From an uncultured Anaerolineaceae bacterium (GTDB taxonomy: Bacteria; Chloroflexota; Anaerolineae; Anaerolineales; Anaerolineaceae): 44,909 bases of DNA. The notes beneath the pieces were generated by a model. The model worked only from the letters and a program-made list of their open reading frames with translations, had not been told where the DNA came from and ran no database searches. Numbering within the stretch: position 1 is the first letter of the stretch; the number at the start of each line of letters is the position of its first letter. Shown here piece after piece: positions 32,074 to 39,804 of this stretch. A program made the position numbers and the translations under genes. The stretch covers positions 1 to 44,909 of the forward strand of contig CALCNO010000096.1 of assembly GCA_937897615.1 (NCBI GenBank), in the 5' to 3' direction.

Positions 32074-33468
32074 TTACAACTCTACGCTTTGTTTTTGGGC
32101 AGGGTACTCCACGCGGGTGATGCCCTGCTCCTTCAGTTTTTCCGTGAACACTGTGGCGGCTTCAGGCTCGCCATGCACCAGGAAAATCTTTTCAGCACGG
32201 TCTTTGACAGCCGCTGCATATTTGAGCAATAAGTCCTGCCCGGCATGGGCTGAAAGGCCGTCAATGGTCTCCACCTCGGCACGCACATCATACAGGGCGC
32301 CAAAGATGCGCACCTGCTTCTCTTTTTCCTTCAGGCGGCGCCCCAGGGTATCCGGGGCCTGCCACCCCACAATGAGCACCGTGTTGCGCGGGTTCTCAAT
32401 GTTGTTCTTGAGATGGTGCAGGATGCGCCCGGTTTCTGCCATCCCAGAGGCCGAAATGATCACCATTGGCTCATCCATGTCGTTCAGCTTCTTGGATTCT
32501 TCCACCGAGCCGATATAGCGCAAGCCCTTGAAATCGAGTGCCGGGTGTTTTTCCTCGCGGATGAACTCGCGGGTTTCTTCGTCAAAATACTCAGGGTAAG
32601 AACGGAAGATTTTTGAGGCCTCCACTGCCAGCGGGCTATCCACAAATACCGGCAAGGGCGGGATGACTTTTTCCGAGATCAGCCGGTTGAGGAAGTAAAC
32701 GATCTCCTGGGTACGGCCAACTGCAAACGCCGGAATGATCACCTTGCCACGCCGGCCAACCGTCTTGACCATCACACTTTTAAAATCTTCAAAAGCCTTT
32801 TCCACGCTGTCGTGCTGCTGGCTGCCATACGTGCACTCCATCAACAGGTAATCCACATCGGAAGGCAGCACCGGCGGAGGCAACAGCGGCAGGTCAACGC
32901 GGCCAATGTCGCCGGAGAACCAAATGCTCTTGGTAACGCCGTTCTCCCGGGCCTCTACGCGGATGCCGGCCGAACCCAGCAAATGGCCGGCGTTACGGAA
33001 GGTCACATTCACGCCCGGCACAGGTGAGAACGACTGGTCATAATTCACCGGATAAAACAACTTGATAGCCTCAAGGGCATCCTCAGTGGTATAAAGCGGC
33101 TCCATGGCAAGCTCGCCGCGACGGCGGCGCTTTTTATTGACATAGTCAATATCCGCCTCCTGGATATGCGCCGAATCCTGCAGCATGATGTTCCCCAGCG
33201 TCACCGTTGGCAGAGTGGCATAGATTGGCCCGGCAAACCCCATTTTTGCCAGGTTGGGCAAGTTTCCACTGTGATCGATATGCGCATGGGTAAGCAGCAC
33301 AGCATCGATTGAGCGCGGGTCAAAATCAAAACCGGTGTTTTCCGCGTATGTATCACTGCGCTTCCCTTGAAAAAGCCCGCAATCGATCAATAAGCGATGA
33401 CCATTCACTTCCAGCAAATGTTTGGAACCAGTAACGGTCTGCGCAGCACCTTCAAAAGTGATTTTCAC
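32074..33468 (-). CDS. beta-CASP metallo-beta-lactamase RNase
   Basis: The 464-aa protein shows the MBL motif THAHIDHSG with His61, His63, Asp65 and His66, the beta-CASP domain (about 185-390) and the RMM-type C-terminus with GLSAHAGQ and LVHGEPEA. The overall form is like YSH1/CPSF73-type bacterial RNases that process or degrade RNA. Its start codon overlaps the RNase D stop by 4 nt (33465-33468), so the two are made together. A tRNA gene follows. The exact target RNA is unknown. Confidence 0.92.
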   Translation of the reverse strand: MKITFEGAAQTVTGSKHLLEVNGHRLLIDCGLFQGKRSDTYAENTGFDFDPRSIDAVLLTHAHIDHSGNLPNLAKMGFAGPIYATLPTVTLGNIMLQDSAHIQEADIDYVNKKRRRRGELAMEPLYTTEDALEAIKLFYPVNYDQSFSPVPGVNVTFRNAGHLLGSAGIRVEARENGVTKSIWFSGDIGRVDLPLLPPPVLPSDVDYLLMECTYGSQQHDSVEKAFEDFKSVMVKTVGRRGKVIIPAFAVGRTQEIVYFLNRLISEKVIPPLPVFVDSPLAVEASKIFRSYPEYFDEETREFIREEKHPALDFKGLRYIGSVEESKKLNDMDEPMVIISASGMAETGRILHHLKNNIENPRNTVLIVGWQAPDTLGRRLKEKEKQVRIFGALYDVRAEVETIDGLSAHAGQDLLLKYAAAVKDRAEKIFLVHGEPEAATVFTEKLKEQGITRVEYPAQKQSVEL

Positions 33469-34607
33469 GATACTTCCTCCTGGTTCAGTATAGCCAATAG
33501 TTTTGTGCCGTATTTTGAACGGCGATACGGATATTCTTTCATCAAGCCATCAATCTCCTCCGCGGTACGGGGGTGATGGTGTGCGATCACTTCCATCAAC
33601 TCCCTGGGGAGGACAATGTCGGATTCGACCTTCATTTCGCTTGCCGTGTTCTTGCGCCATGTCTTGAGGTGTTCAATGCGCAGCAGGTAATCTGCGTCCA
33701 GGCGCGGGCGCGGCGGGCGGGGGATGGGAGGGGCAGCCTGCCCCTGCCGATACGCATCGTATAAGCCCTGCCCATGTCGTTGGAACACCCGGTGACTCAT
33801 TCCTTCCGCTTTTTCCAACTCTTCCAGTGAATGAATCTCGGATATGCAAATACTGATCAGCAACTGGTTGCCAAGCACCTTGAAGTGCGGCAGGTCAACC
33901 TTTCGCGCCCACTCATCACGATAAAACAGCAGCCGATCCAGAATGGCGGCCTGCCGGGGAGTAAGGTGGGTAGCGCCTGCCACCTTCCAGCAGTTGGTAT
34001 TGCTGCCGTTTACCCCATGCCCTTCGGTGCGGGAGACAAAGCGAAAATCCTCTTGCGCCAGGACCAGCAACTCTTTTTCTTGCAACTCTATTTCGAGGCT
34101 GTCGCGCAGCGCAAACAGGTAATGCGTATCGCAAGCCGCATAGATCTGCATCTCCCGGCTGAGCGGCCGTACCCCCCAGTTTGCCCGCTGAAAGTGCTTG
34201 TCTACTTCCACGCCAAAGCGTGCGTTAAGCAGTGGCCCCAGGCCCACTTCTGGCAGACCCAGGATGCGCGCCGCCAGCATAGTATCAAACAGGTTGCAAA
34301 GTTCAAAGTGGTAATCACGCTTAAGACAGATGACATCGTACTCCGCCGCGTGGAAGATCTTTTCAATAGCCGGGTTGGCAAAGATCGGCGCCAGTGGCGA
34401 GAGGTCACTCAGAGCCAGCGGATCCACCAGGTAATCCGCTGCCGGGGTAGAAAACTGCAGCAAGCACACCCTCTCCTGATAAGCAAAGAGGCTGTTGGAT
34501 TCAGTATCCACCGCAATACGCGGTTCTGCAGCCAGAATATGGGCAAGTTTGGATAGTTGCTGTTGCGACTCTACCACCCGGGGCAGAGAAACCTCGCGAA
34601 AATTCAT
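33465..34607 (-). CDS. rnd: ribonuclease D
   Basis: The 380-aa protein has the DEDD exonuclease motifs: Asp34-x-Glu36 (VDTESN), Asp91 (HAAEYDVICL) and YAACD with Tyr156 and Asp160. An HRDC domain (about 215-295) and a second HRDC-like C-terminal part follow. RNase D trims the 3' ends of tRNA precursors. The gene is followed by a beta-CASP RNase and then tRNA-Ser. The TATAAT box at 34619-34614 ends 6 nt before the ATG, and there is no ribosome site, so its mRNA is probably leaderless. Confidence 0.93.
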   Translation of the reverse strand: MNFREVSLPRVVESQQQLSKLAHILAAEPRIAVDTESNSLFAYQERVCLLQFSTPAADYLVDPLALSDLSPLAPIFANPAIEKIFHAAEYDVICLKRDYHFELCNLFDTMLAARILGLPEVGLGPLLNARFGVEVDKHFQRANWGVRPLSREMQIYAACDTHYLFALRDSLEIELQEKELLVLAQEDFRFVSRTEGHGVNGSNTNCWKVAGATHLTPRQAAILDRLLFYRDEWARKVDLPHFKVLGNQLLISICISEIHSLEELEKAEGMSHRVFQRHGQGLYDAYRQGQAAPPIPRPPRPRLDADYLLRIEHLKTWRKNTASEMKVESDIVLPRELMEVIAHHHPRTAEEIDGLMKEYPYRRSKYGTKLLAILNQEEVS

Positions 34608-34613
34608 GTGCTC

Positions 34614-34619
34614 ATTATA
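34614..34619 (-). promoter_or_regulatory. -10 box of rnd, probably leaderless transcript
   Basis: A consensus TATAAT on the minus strand is separated by only 6 nt from the ATG at 34607. Transcription would begin at the start codon itself. No Shine-Dalgarno sequence can fit. Confidence 0.55.
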
Positions 34620-34674
34620 ATCTTTAACTTTTCCAAATCAGACCCTCAGGCATAAACCTTTTTTAGAACCTTAA

Positions 34675-34702
34675 TTGCAAATCGACAAAAGTATGCAATA
34701 AT
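34675..34702 (+). promoter_or_regulatory. possible promoter of the two-component system
   Basis: TTGCAA (34675-34680), a 16-nt spacer whose end carries TGC, and AATAAT (34697-34702), about 50 nt before the response regulator start. The match is moderate. Confidence 0.35.
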
Positions 34703-34753
34703 TAACATTTGAGCTCACAATAACGCCATCGTCCGTAGTAGAGGAGGAGTTGA

Positions 34754-35431
34754 ATGAAAGAGCGCATCCTGATCATTGAAGATGATGACCTGATCTTAAA
34801 AATGCTACGGCGATCACTGGTGTATGAAGGCTATCAGGTGGATACCGCCATCGATGGCGAGAGCGGCCTTAACCTGCTGCGCGACAACAAACCCGCGTTG
34901 GTCATTCTGGATTGGATGCTGCCCGGTATGGATGGCCTGGAAGTGTGCCGGCGTATCCGCGAACTGGGCAACCAGCCAGTGCTGATGCTTACGGCAAAAG
35001 ATACCCTGGAAGACCGCGTGCAGGGGCTGGACGCCGGCGCCGATGATTATCAGGTAAAACCCTTTGAGTTGGACGAACTGCTGGCGCGCATCCGCGCTTT
35101 GCTGCGGCGCACCCAGGTGGAACGCGCTCCCATCCTCACGTTTGGTGACCTTTCGCTGGATACCTCTACCCGGCAGGCCATGCGCAAAAACCGCGTGATC
35201 ATGCTCACCGCCAAAGAATACGACCTGCTGGAGATCTTCATGCGCCACCCACGCCAGGTGCTCACCCGCGAGATCATCTTTGACCGCGTCTGGGGATACG
35301 ATTTCGGCGGCGAGAGCAACGTGCTGGATGTCTACATCCGCTACCTGCGCCAAAAACTGGAAGGCGAAAACGAGTCCCGTTTGATCCACACCGTGCGCAG
35401 TGTGGGTTACGTCATGCGAGAAACCGCGTAA
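34754..35431 (+). CDS. OmpR-family response regulator
   Basis: The 225-aa protein has a receiver domain with acidic residues IIEDDD (8-12), phosphorylation site Asp53 (ILDWMLPGMDG) and Lys in QVKPFELDELL. It is followed by a winged-helix Trans_reg_C domain (about 130-225) with LTAKEYDLLEIFM and the VLTREIIFDRVWGYDFGG segment. GAGGAGGAG precedes the ATG. The sensor kinase gene begins 9 nt after its stop, so the two form a standard two-component pair. The signal is unknown. Confidence 0.96.
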   Translation: MKERILIIEDDDLILKMLRRSLVYEGYQVDTAIDGESGLNLLRDNKPALVILDWMLPGMDGLEVCRRIRELGNQPVLMLTAKDTLEDRVQGLDAGADDYQVKPFELDELLARIRALLRRTQVERAPILTFGDLSLDTSTRQAMRKNRVIMLTAKEYDLLEIFMRHPRQVLTREIIFDRVWGYDFGGESNVLDVYIRYLRQKLEGENESRLIHTVRSVGYVMRETA

Positions 35432-35440
35432 AATCTCCTC

Positions 35441-36802
35441 ATGTCACTCCGGCTCCGATTAACCCTGCTCTACACCACGCTGCTGGGCAGTATTTTGCTC
35501 CTGTTTGGCGGGCTGGTGTACGGCTTGGCCAGTGTCAACCTGTACGACAAGGTCGATACCAGCCTGCGCACTGCTGCCAGCGATCTAGTCACTCTGCTGC
35601 GCCTGAACGTAAACGGACAATTCGATGCCCGTTCGGTCGCCAATTATCAGCCGACCGAAAACCTCATCATCCAACTCTGGGGCACCGATAACCGCATCCA
35701 GTTCGCCCGGCCAACCGGCCTGAGCACATCCATGGATTCGGCTGCGCGCACGCGGGGGATCACCACCATCAAAACAGTGGTGGTGGGCGGCCAGCACCTG
35801 CGCGTGTTAACGGTTCCGCTTTCCACCACGCGCGGCCCGGCCGGCACACTACAAATTGCCATTACCCTCACCATTCTCGATGAAGTGCAACGCACGCTTT
35901 CCGTCATCCTGATCGTCTTAACGATTGTTGCCCTGGTGCTCTCAGTGATCGCCACCTCGCTTTCCACGCGGCAGGTGCTCAAACCGCTGGATACCATGAC
36001 CAAGATTGCCACACAGATCACCCGTGCAGACGACCTTTCGCGGCGCATCCCCACCCCAAAAAACCGTGAGGATGAGGTCGGCAAACTGATCTCCGCCTTT
36101 AATCAAACGCTATCCCGCCTGGATGCGCTTTTTTCCTCCCAGCAGCGCTTTCTGGGAGACGTGAGCCATGAGCTGCGCACGCCGCTGACCGTGATCAAAG
36201 GCAATGTGGCGCTGATGCGGCGCATCGGCACAGACGAAGAATCCATTGCCAGCATTGAAGGGGAGGTGGATCGCCTCACCCGCCTGGTGGGAGACCTGCT
36301 GCTCTTCAACCAGACCGAGACCGGCTCGCTGGGGCTTAAATTCTCCAAAGTGGATCTGGATGTGATCCTGCTGGAAGTCTTCAAACAAATGAAGGTGATT
36401 GCCGGCGATCGGGTCAAGATGAAACTGGAAGGCCTGGCGCCCATTCAGATCAATGGCGACCCAGACAGGCTCAAGCAGGTATTCCTCAACCTGGTAGGCA
36501 ATGCCCTGCAGTACACCAGCAAAGGCGATGAGATCCGCGTTAATATGCAGAGCGGCGATACCTGGGTGCGCGTCTCGGTAAAGGATACCGGGCCGGGCAT
36601 CAGCGAGGAAGATCTGCCACATATCTTTGAACGCTTTTACCGCGGAGAAAAGTCGCGCAAACGCACCAGCAGCTCAGGGTTTGGTCTGGGGCTCTCAATT
36701 GCCCAGTGGATCGTGCATCAACATGGGGGAACCATCGAGGCCATCTCAGCACCAAAGCAGGGAACCGAATTTATTGTGCAATTCCCGCTAATAGAAGAAT
36801 AA
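35441..36802 (+). CDS. sensor histidine kinase
   Basis: The 453-aa kinase has membrane helices at about 8-30 and 155-178, enclosing an extracytoplasmic sensor of about 125 residues, then a HAMP domain (about 178-230). A HisKA domain has the phospho-acceptor His243 in GDVSHELRTPL, and a HATPase_c domain has the N box NLVGNALQYTS and G boxes DTGPGISEEDL and GFGLGLSIAQ. It partners the adjacent OmpR-type regulator. The gene order and spacing match typical phosphate or envelope-stress type pairs, but the sensor sequence gives no clear ligand. Confidence 0.95.
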   Translation: MSLRLRLTLLYTTLLGSILLLFGGLVYGLASVNLYDKVDTSLRTAASDLVTLLRLNVNGQFDARSVANYQPTENLIIQLWGTDNRIQFARPTGLSTSMDSAARTRGITTIKTVVVGGQHLRVLTVPLSTTRGPAGTLQIAITLTILDEVQRTLSVILIVLTIVALVLSVIATSLSTRQVLKPLDTMTKIATQITRADDLSRRIPTPKNREDEVGKLISAFNQTLSRLDALFSSQQRFLGDVSHELRTPLTVIKGNVALMRRIGTDEESIASIEGEVDRLTRLVGDLLLFNQTETGSLGLKFSKVDLDVILLEVFKQMKVIAGDRVKMKLEGLAPIQINGDPDRLKQVFLNLVGNALQYTSKGDEIRVNMQSGDTWVRVSVKDTGPGISEEDLPHIFERFYRGEKSRKRTSSSGFGLGLSIAQWIVHQHGGTIEAISAPKQGTEFIVQFPLIEE

Positions 36803-36803
36803 G

Positions 36804-36833
36804 GATACAGCCTGGCAAATGCCAGGCTGTATC
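36804..36833. terminator. terminator-like hairpin between convergent genes
   Basis: GATACAGCCTGGCA and its exact inverse form a 14-bp stem with a 2-nt loop directly after the kinase stop codon. There is no strong T run, so termination may be partial. Confidence 0.55.
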
Positions 36834-36876
36834 TCCATAAGAGGAAAGGGTCCGTGGACCAGGCGGACCGCTGGGG

Positions 36877-37581
36877 TTATTTTTGGTTGCTGCGAGACTG
36901 AAAACTGCGGTAAGCCGCCGATTGCTGCGGGTGTGCCGCCACAGAAGAATTCGGCCGGGAAGACGGCATTTGCCGGGTGTATTCCACCGCGGAACGGGCC
37001 GCTGCAGAAGGGGCAGATGTACGATGAAGGGTAAGCGGGGTCTTTTCCGTGCAGGAGGCAACGGAAGCGGGGGCGATGCGCTCCAGGGCGCTGGTCAATG
37101 AGCCAATGATGAGGATGCGAATGACCCACACCAGCACGGCCACAAAGAGCGGCACCACAGTGGTCAGCGCGCGCGAACTGATGATGGAGGCACTGGCGGT
37201 GGCGTGGCTGCTGATGGCAATGGAAACGCCCCACCAGGTGAGAGCAGCATTGAAGGTGCCCGCAATCAACCAGGCGCCAAAGAGGTACCAGGATTCACGG
37301 CGGTTGTCCTCGCGACCCTTCTGGTTGATCAGGCGGGCAATACCGGCAAAATCAATGCCGCAGAATGCCAGCGCCATCAGGGTTGCCCATTGAAAACCGG
37401 CGAAACGCAGGTCGCCCAGCAAGTCGCGCAGGGCATAGGCAGTGGTGCCGTAGTTGAAGGCTTCAAAAGCCACCATTGCAAGAATGATGATGAAGCCATA
37501 CACGCTCCCGGAGCGGACACGCGTGCGCTTAATGGTATTGAAAGGGTTGGTAAATAACTGACGGGTATTTGAGAGGTTCAT
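36877..37581 (-). CDS. multi-span membrane protein, unknown function
   Basis: The 234-aa protein has four or five membrane helices (about 27-180) and a soluble, Ser/Arg-rich C-terminal tail of about 60 residues. I do not recognise the family. The region GAWLIAGTFNAALTWWGVSIA and a preceding GRxxNRRESWY loop suggest a small transporter or channel-like protein, but this is a guess. The gene has a well-formed promoter carrying two identical-type dyads, so its expression is probably tightly controlled. Confidence 0.65.
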   Translation of the reverse strand: MNLSNTRQLFTNPFNTIKRTRVRSGSVYGFIIILAMVAFEAFNYGTTAYALRDLLGDLRFAGFQWATLMALAFCGIDFAGIARLINQKGREDNRRESWYLFGAWLIAGTFNAALTWWGVSIAISSHATASASIISSRALTTVVPLFVAVLVWVIRILIIGSLTSALERIAPASVASCTEKTPLTLHRTSAPSAAARSAVEYTRQMPSSRPNSSVAAHPQQSAAYRSFQSRSNQK

Positions 37582-37629
37582 GGCTGTTTTCTCCTAATCT
37601 GGTAAACACCAATGGTTAAACACAGCCAC

Positions 37630-37658
37630 ATTATAGAACAATTATTCTATTAAGTCAA
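37630..37658 (-). promoter_or_regulatory. promoter of the 37-kb membrane protein gene (TTGACT-17-TATAAT)
   Basis: On the minus strand, TTGACT (37658-37653), a 17-nt spacer and consensus TATAAT (37635-37630). One dyad lies over the -10 and spacer, and a second lies just upstream. Confidence 0.75.
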
Positions 37659-37681
37659 TGGTTTTAGAAAACTCGTTCTAA
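37633..37681 (-). promoter_or_regulatory. paired operators: ATAGAA-N6-TTCTAT and TTAGAA-N6-TTCTAA
   Basis: Two dyads share the core TAGAA-N6-TTCTA, at 37633-37650 (over the spacer and -10) and 37664-37681 (upstream of the -35, overlapping the stop codon of the phosphatase gene). Their centres are 31 bp apart, close to three helical turns, so two dimers would bind on the same face. The core also resembles the Gram-positive LexA box GAAC-N4-GTTC with one mismatch in each copy. Confidence 0.6.
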
Positions 37682-38250
37682 ATTGGTTTATCGGTATTCC
37701 ACAGGATTTCTATTGGTTCCGCATTATCGGGGATATATTTATGGGTTTCAGTAAGCGGGATGCCGCCCACCTGGCAGATCAACGCCGCCAGAGTCAAGCC
37801 ATGTGCCACCACTACCACCCTGCCCTCTGGAAAACGCCGGCTGATCTCATCCGCGAAGTTAGCTGTGCGCAATGCTACCTGCGCAGTACTCTCTCCGCCG
37901 GGCGCCAGCGGGATGGACGGATTGGTGTGGCTGATGGTGAAGCGCTCCGGGTGAGCGCGCAAGTTATCCTCCACGTACGTGCCTTCCCATTCGCCAACGC
38001 TCACTTCGCGCAGGCGCGCATCGGTGATTACCTGCAAGGTACGCCCCTGGGCCAGGATTTGTGCCGTTTGCAGAGCGCGCTGCAAATCACTGGAATAAAT
38101 GGCGTCGAAACAATCCTGCCTGAGCCGGACCGCCAGCTCCTGCACCTGGCGCACTCCTTCTGCATTGAGAGGCACGTCCATTTGCCCCTGGTGGCGACGA
38201 GCCACATTCCAGTCCGTCTGGCCGTGGCGTACAAGCAGCAGCTTTGTCAT
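37678..38250 (-). CDS. histidine phosphatase family protein
   Basis: The 190-aa protein has the family start LLVRHGQTDWN with catalytic His9, followed by SSDLQRALQTA and the acid/base Glu in VGEWEGTYVED. A second histidine lies in VVVAHGLTLAAL. It is similar to GpmB/PhoE/CobC-type phosphatases; the substrate is not predictable. It is the last gene of the operon headed by the threonine synthase-like gene and overlaps nth by 4 nt. Confidence 0.93.
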   Translation of the reverse strand: MTKLLLVRHGQTDWNVARRHQGQMDVPLNAEGVRQVQELAVRLRQDCFDAIYSSDLQRALQTAQILAQGRTLQVITDARLREVSVGEWEGTYVEDNLRAHPERFTISHTNPSIPLAPGGESTAQVALRTANFADEISRRFPEGRVVVVAHGLTLAALICQVGGIPLTETHKYIPDNAEPIEILWNTDKPI

Positions 38251-38942
38251 TCTTTCTTCTCAGCGGCGTTATTTTGGAGGTTATACTGGCACAGGTCATT
38301 CAACGGGCAGACCGCACAATTAGGCTTACGCGCATGGCAAATCTCGCGCCCCAGCCGGATAAGGTTGAGATGCCCGGCATAGTAAGCAGAAGGTTCGATC
38401 AAGCGCTCCATCAAGAGGTGTGTTTGCTCCACATCCATTGCTGCCGGGCGCGCCCCCAGCCGGCCGGTCACGCGGTAGACGTGTGTATCCACCGGAAAAG
38501 CCGGGCGGTTAAGCGAAAACTGCAGCACAATAGCCGCGGTCTTGCGCCCAACCCCTTTAAACCGCAGCAGCCACTCGCGTGCTTCTTCCAGCGGCATATC
38601 GGCCAAAAAAGACAGGTCAAGGTTACCACGCTCCCGCATAATGCGAGTGAGCACTTCCTTGATACGCGGGCCCTTTTGGTTGGCAAGCCCGGCGATACGG
38701 ATGGACTCAATGATTTCCGCGTCTTCCGCGCGCATCACTTCCTCCCAGGAGGTAAAGCGTTTTTTTAGCGCGTTAAAGGCAATATCTCGATTGCGGTCAT
38801 TGGTGTTCTGCGAAAGGATTGTGCAGACCAGTTCGTCTACCGGCGGGAGGGGGTTACGCCAGTCTGGCGAACCATAAAAATCCATCAGGCGCGCCAGCAC
38901 CTTCTGCATCAGCGCAGACTCAGGCGGAAGCGCCCCGGTCAT
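38247..38942 (-). CDS. nth: endonuclease III
   Basis: The 231-aa protein contains the helix-hairpin-helix LLRFKGVGRKTA with catalytic Lys134, Asp152 in FPVDTHVYRV, and the [4Fe-4S] cluster C202-x6-C209-x2-C212-x5-C218. Endonuclease III removes oxidised pyrimidines and cuts the abasic site. The gene overlaps both neighbours by 4 nt (ATGA), so its expression is coupled with the phosphatase and the metallo-beta-lactamase-fold gene. Confidence 0.95.
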   Translation of the reverse strand: MTGALPPESALMQKVLARLMDFYGSPDWRNPLPPVDELVCTILSQNTNDRNRDIAFNALKKRFTSWEEVMRAEDAEIIESIRIAGLANQKGPRIKEVLTRIMRERGNLDLSFLADMPLEEAREWLLRFKGVGRKTAAIVLQFSLNRPAFPVDTHVYRVTGRLGARPAAMDVEQTHLLMERLIEPSAYYAGHLNLIRLGREICHARKPNCAVCPLNDLCQYNLQNNAAEKKE

Positions 38943-39784
38943 TTGGCCGTACCTGCCGCTGGATTCTGGCGCAAGTATTCCATCAGCCCGTACACCAGGC
39001 GCGATAAGTAATGCTGCTGCAAAGGCGATCTGGAATCAAAACTCTTCATCAGATGCACACAGGCGCGTTCAATGGAGCGGGCATCTGCGCCTTGTCTGAG
39101 TTTTTCCGCCTGTTGCTGCACTTTGGCAAGAAACTTTCCCTGCTCCTTGACCTCTGCGGTGGTGATCAAACCACCCCGCCCGGAAACGAACACGTATCCC
39201 TTATACGCCGGGGAAAGCAGGCGCTCAATGGCGCTCTGCCAGGCCTGTAAATTTGCCGCCGCCAGGAACGGAGGGGCATGCGGTACAACGGCGTCGCCAA
39301 CAAAGACTATCCTCTGCTGCGGCAACTCAGTCCAGACAGAAGCACGTGAAGGCCCCGGCACAAAAAACAGGCGCACGGGGAAGGTATCCCAGTAGAATTC
39401 AAGAGTATGGCTAAAGGTGATATCCGGCAGTGCCCAGCGCATCACCCCCAAACCGCTCAGGCGCTCCCACTCTGCCCCGCTCTCTTGCCCCTGTGCCTTG
39501 AAAGACACTGGCCTGTCGCGCAGCGTCTGATTGAGCGCCTCGTGTCCGGCAGTCATACACTCCATCTGGCGGGTTCCCAGCGTACGGTCAAAATGCTCAT
39601 CAAGCGTCACCAGCAAGCGTTCGCGGCCCTCGCCCATAGCAGCCAGAGCGGAGCGCCAGCTGCGGCTGTCCTCAAACCGCAAAGGGGCATCCAGCATGAT
39701 CACCCCGCGTTTGCAGTACAACGCCGCCAGCGTAACACCCGGGTAAGCAGTTTCAATATAAACTTTTGGTGAAATCTCCTGCAT
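38939..39784 (-). CDS. metallo-beta-lactamase-fold protein with degenerate metal motif
   Basis: The 281-aa protein has the MBL layout, but the HxHxDH motif is replaced by DEHFDR (residues 62-67: VTLDEHFDRTLG). Only the second His and the Asp are kept, while the later VGDAVV segment is normal. This change occurs in a recognisable subset of MBL proteins, so it may be a distinct subfamily rather than a decayed gene. ATG 39784 is chosen because AGAGG lies upstream; a longer frame would run into the kinase gene. It overlaps nth by 4 nt. Confidence 0.75.
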   Translation of the reverse strand: MQEISPKVYIETAYPGVTLAALYCKRGVIMLDAPLRFEDSRSWRSALAAMGEGRERLLVTLDEHFDRTLGTRQMECMTAGHEALNQTLRDRPVSFKAQGQESGAEWERLSGLGVMRWALPDITFSHTLEFYWDTFPVRLFFVPGPSRASVWTELPQQRIVFVGDAVVPHAPPFLAAANLQAWQSAIERLLSPAYKGYVFVSGRGGLITTAEVKEQGKFLAKVQQQAEKLRQGADARSIERACVHLMKSFDSRSPLQQHYLSRLVYGLMEYLRQNPAAGTAK

Positions 39785-39804
39785 TGGACCTCTGTACGTA
39801 TCCG

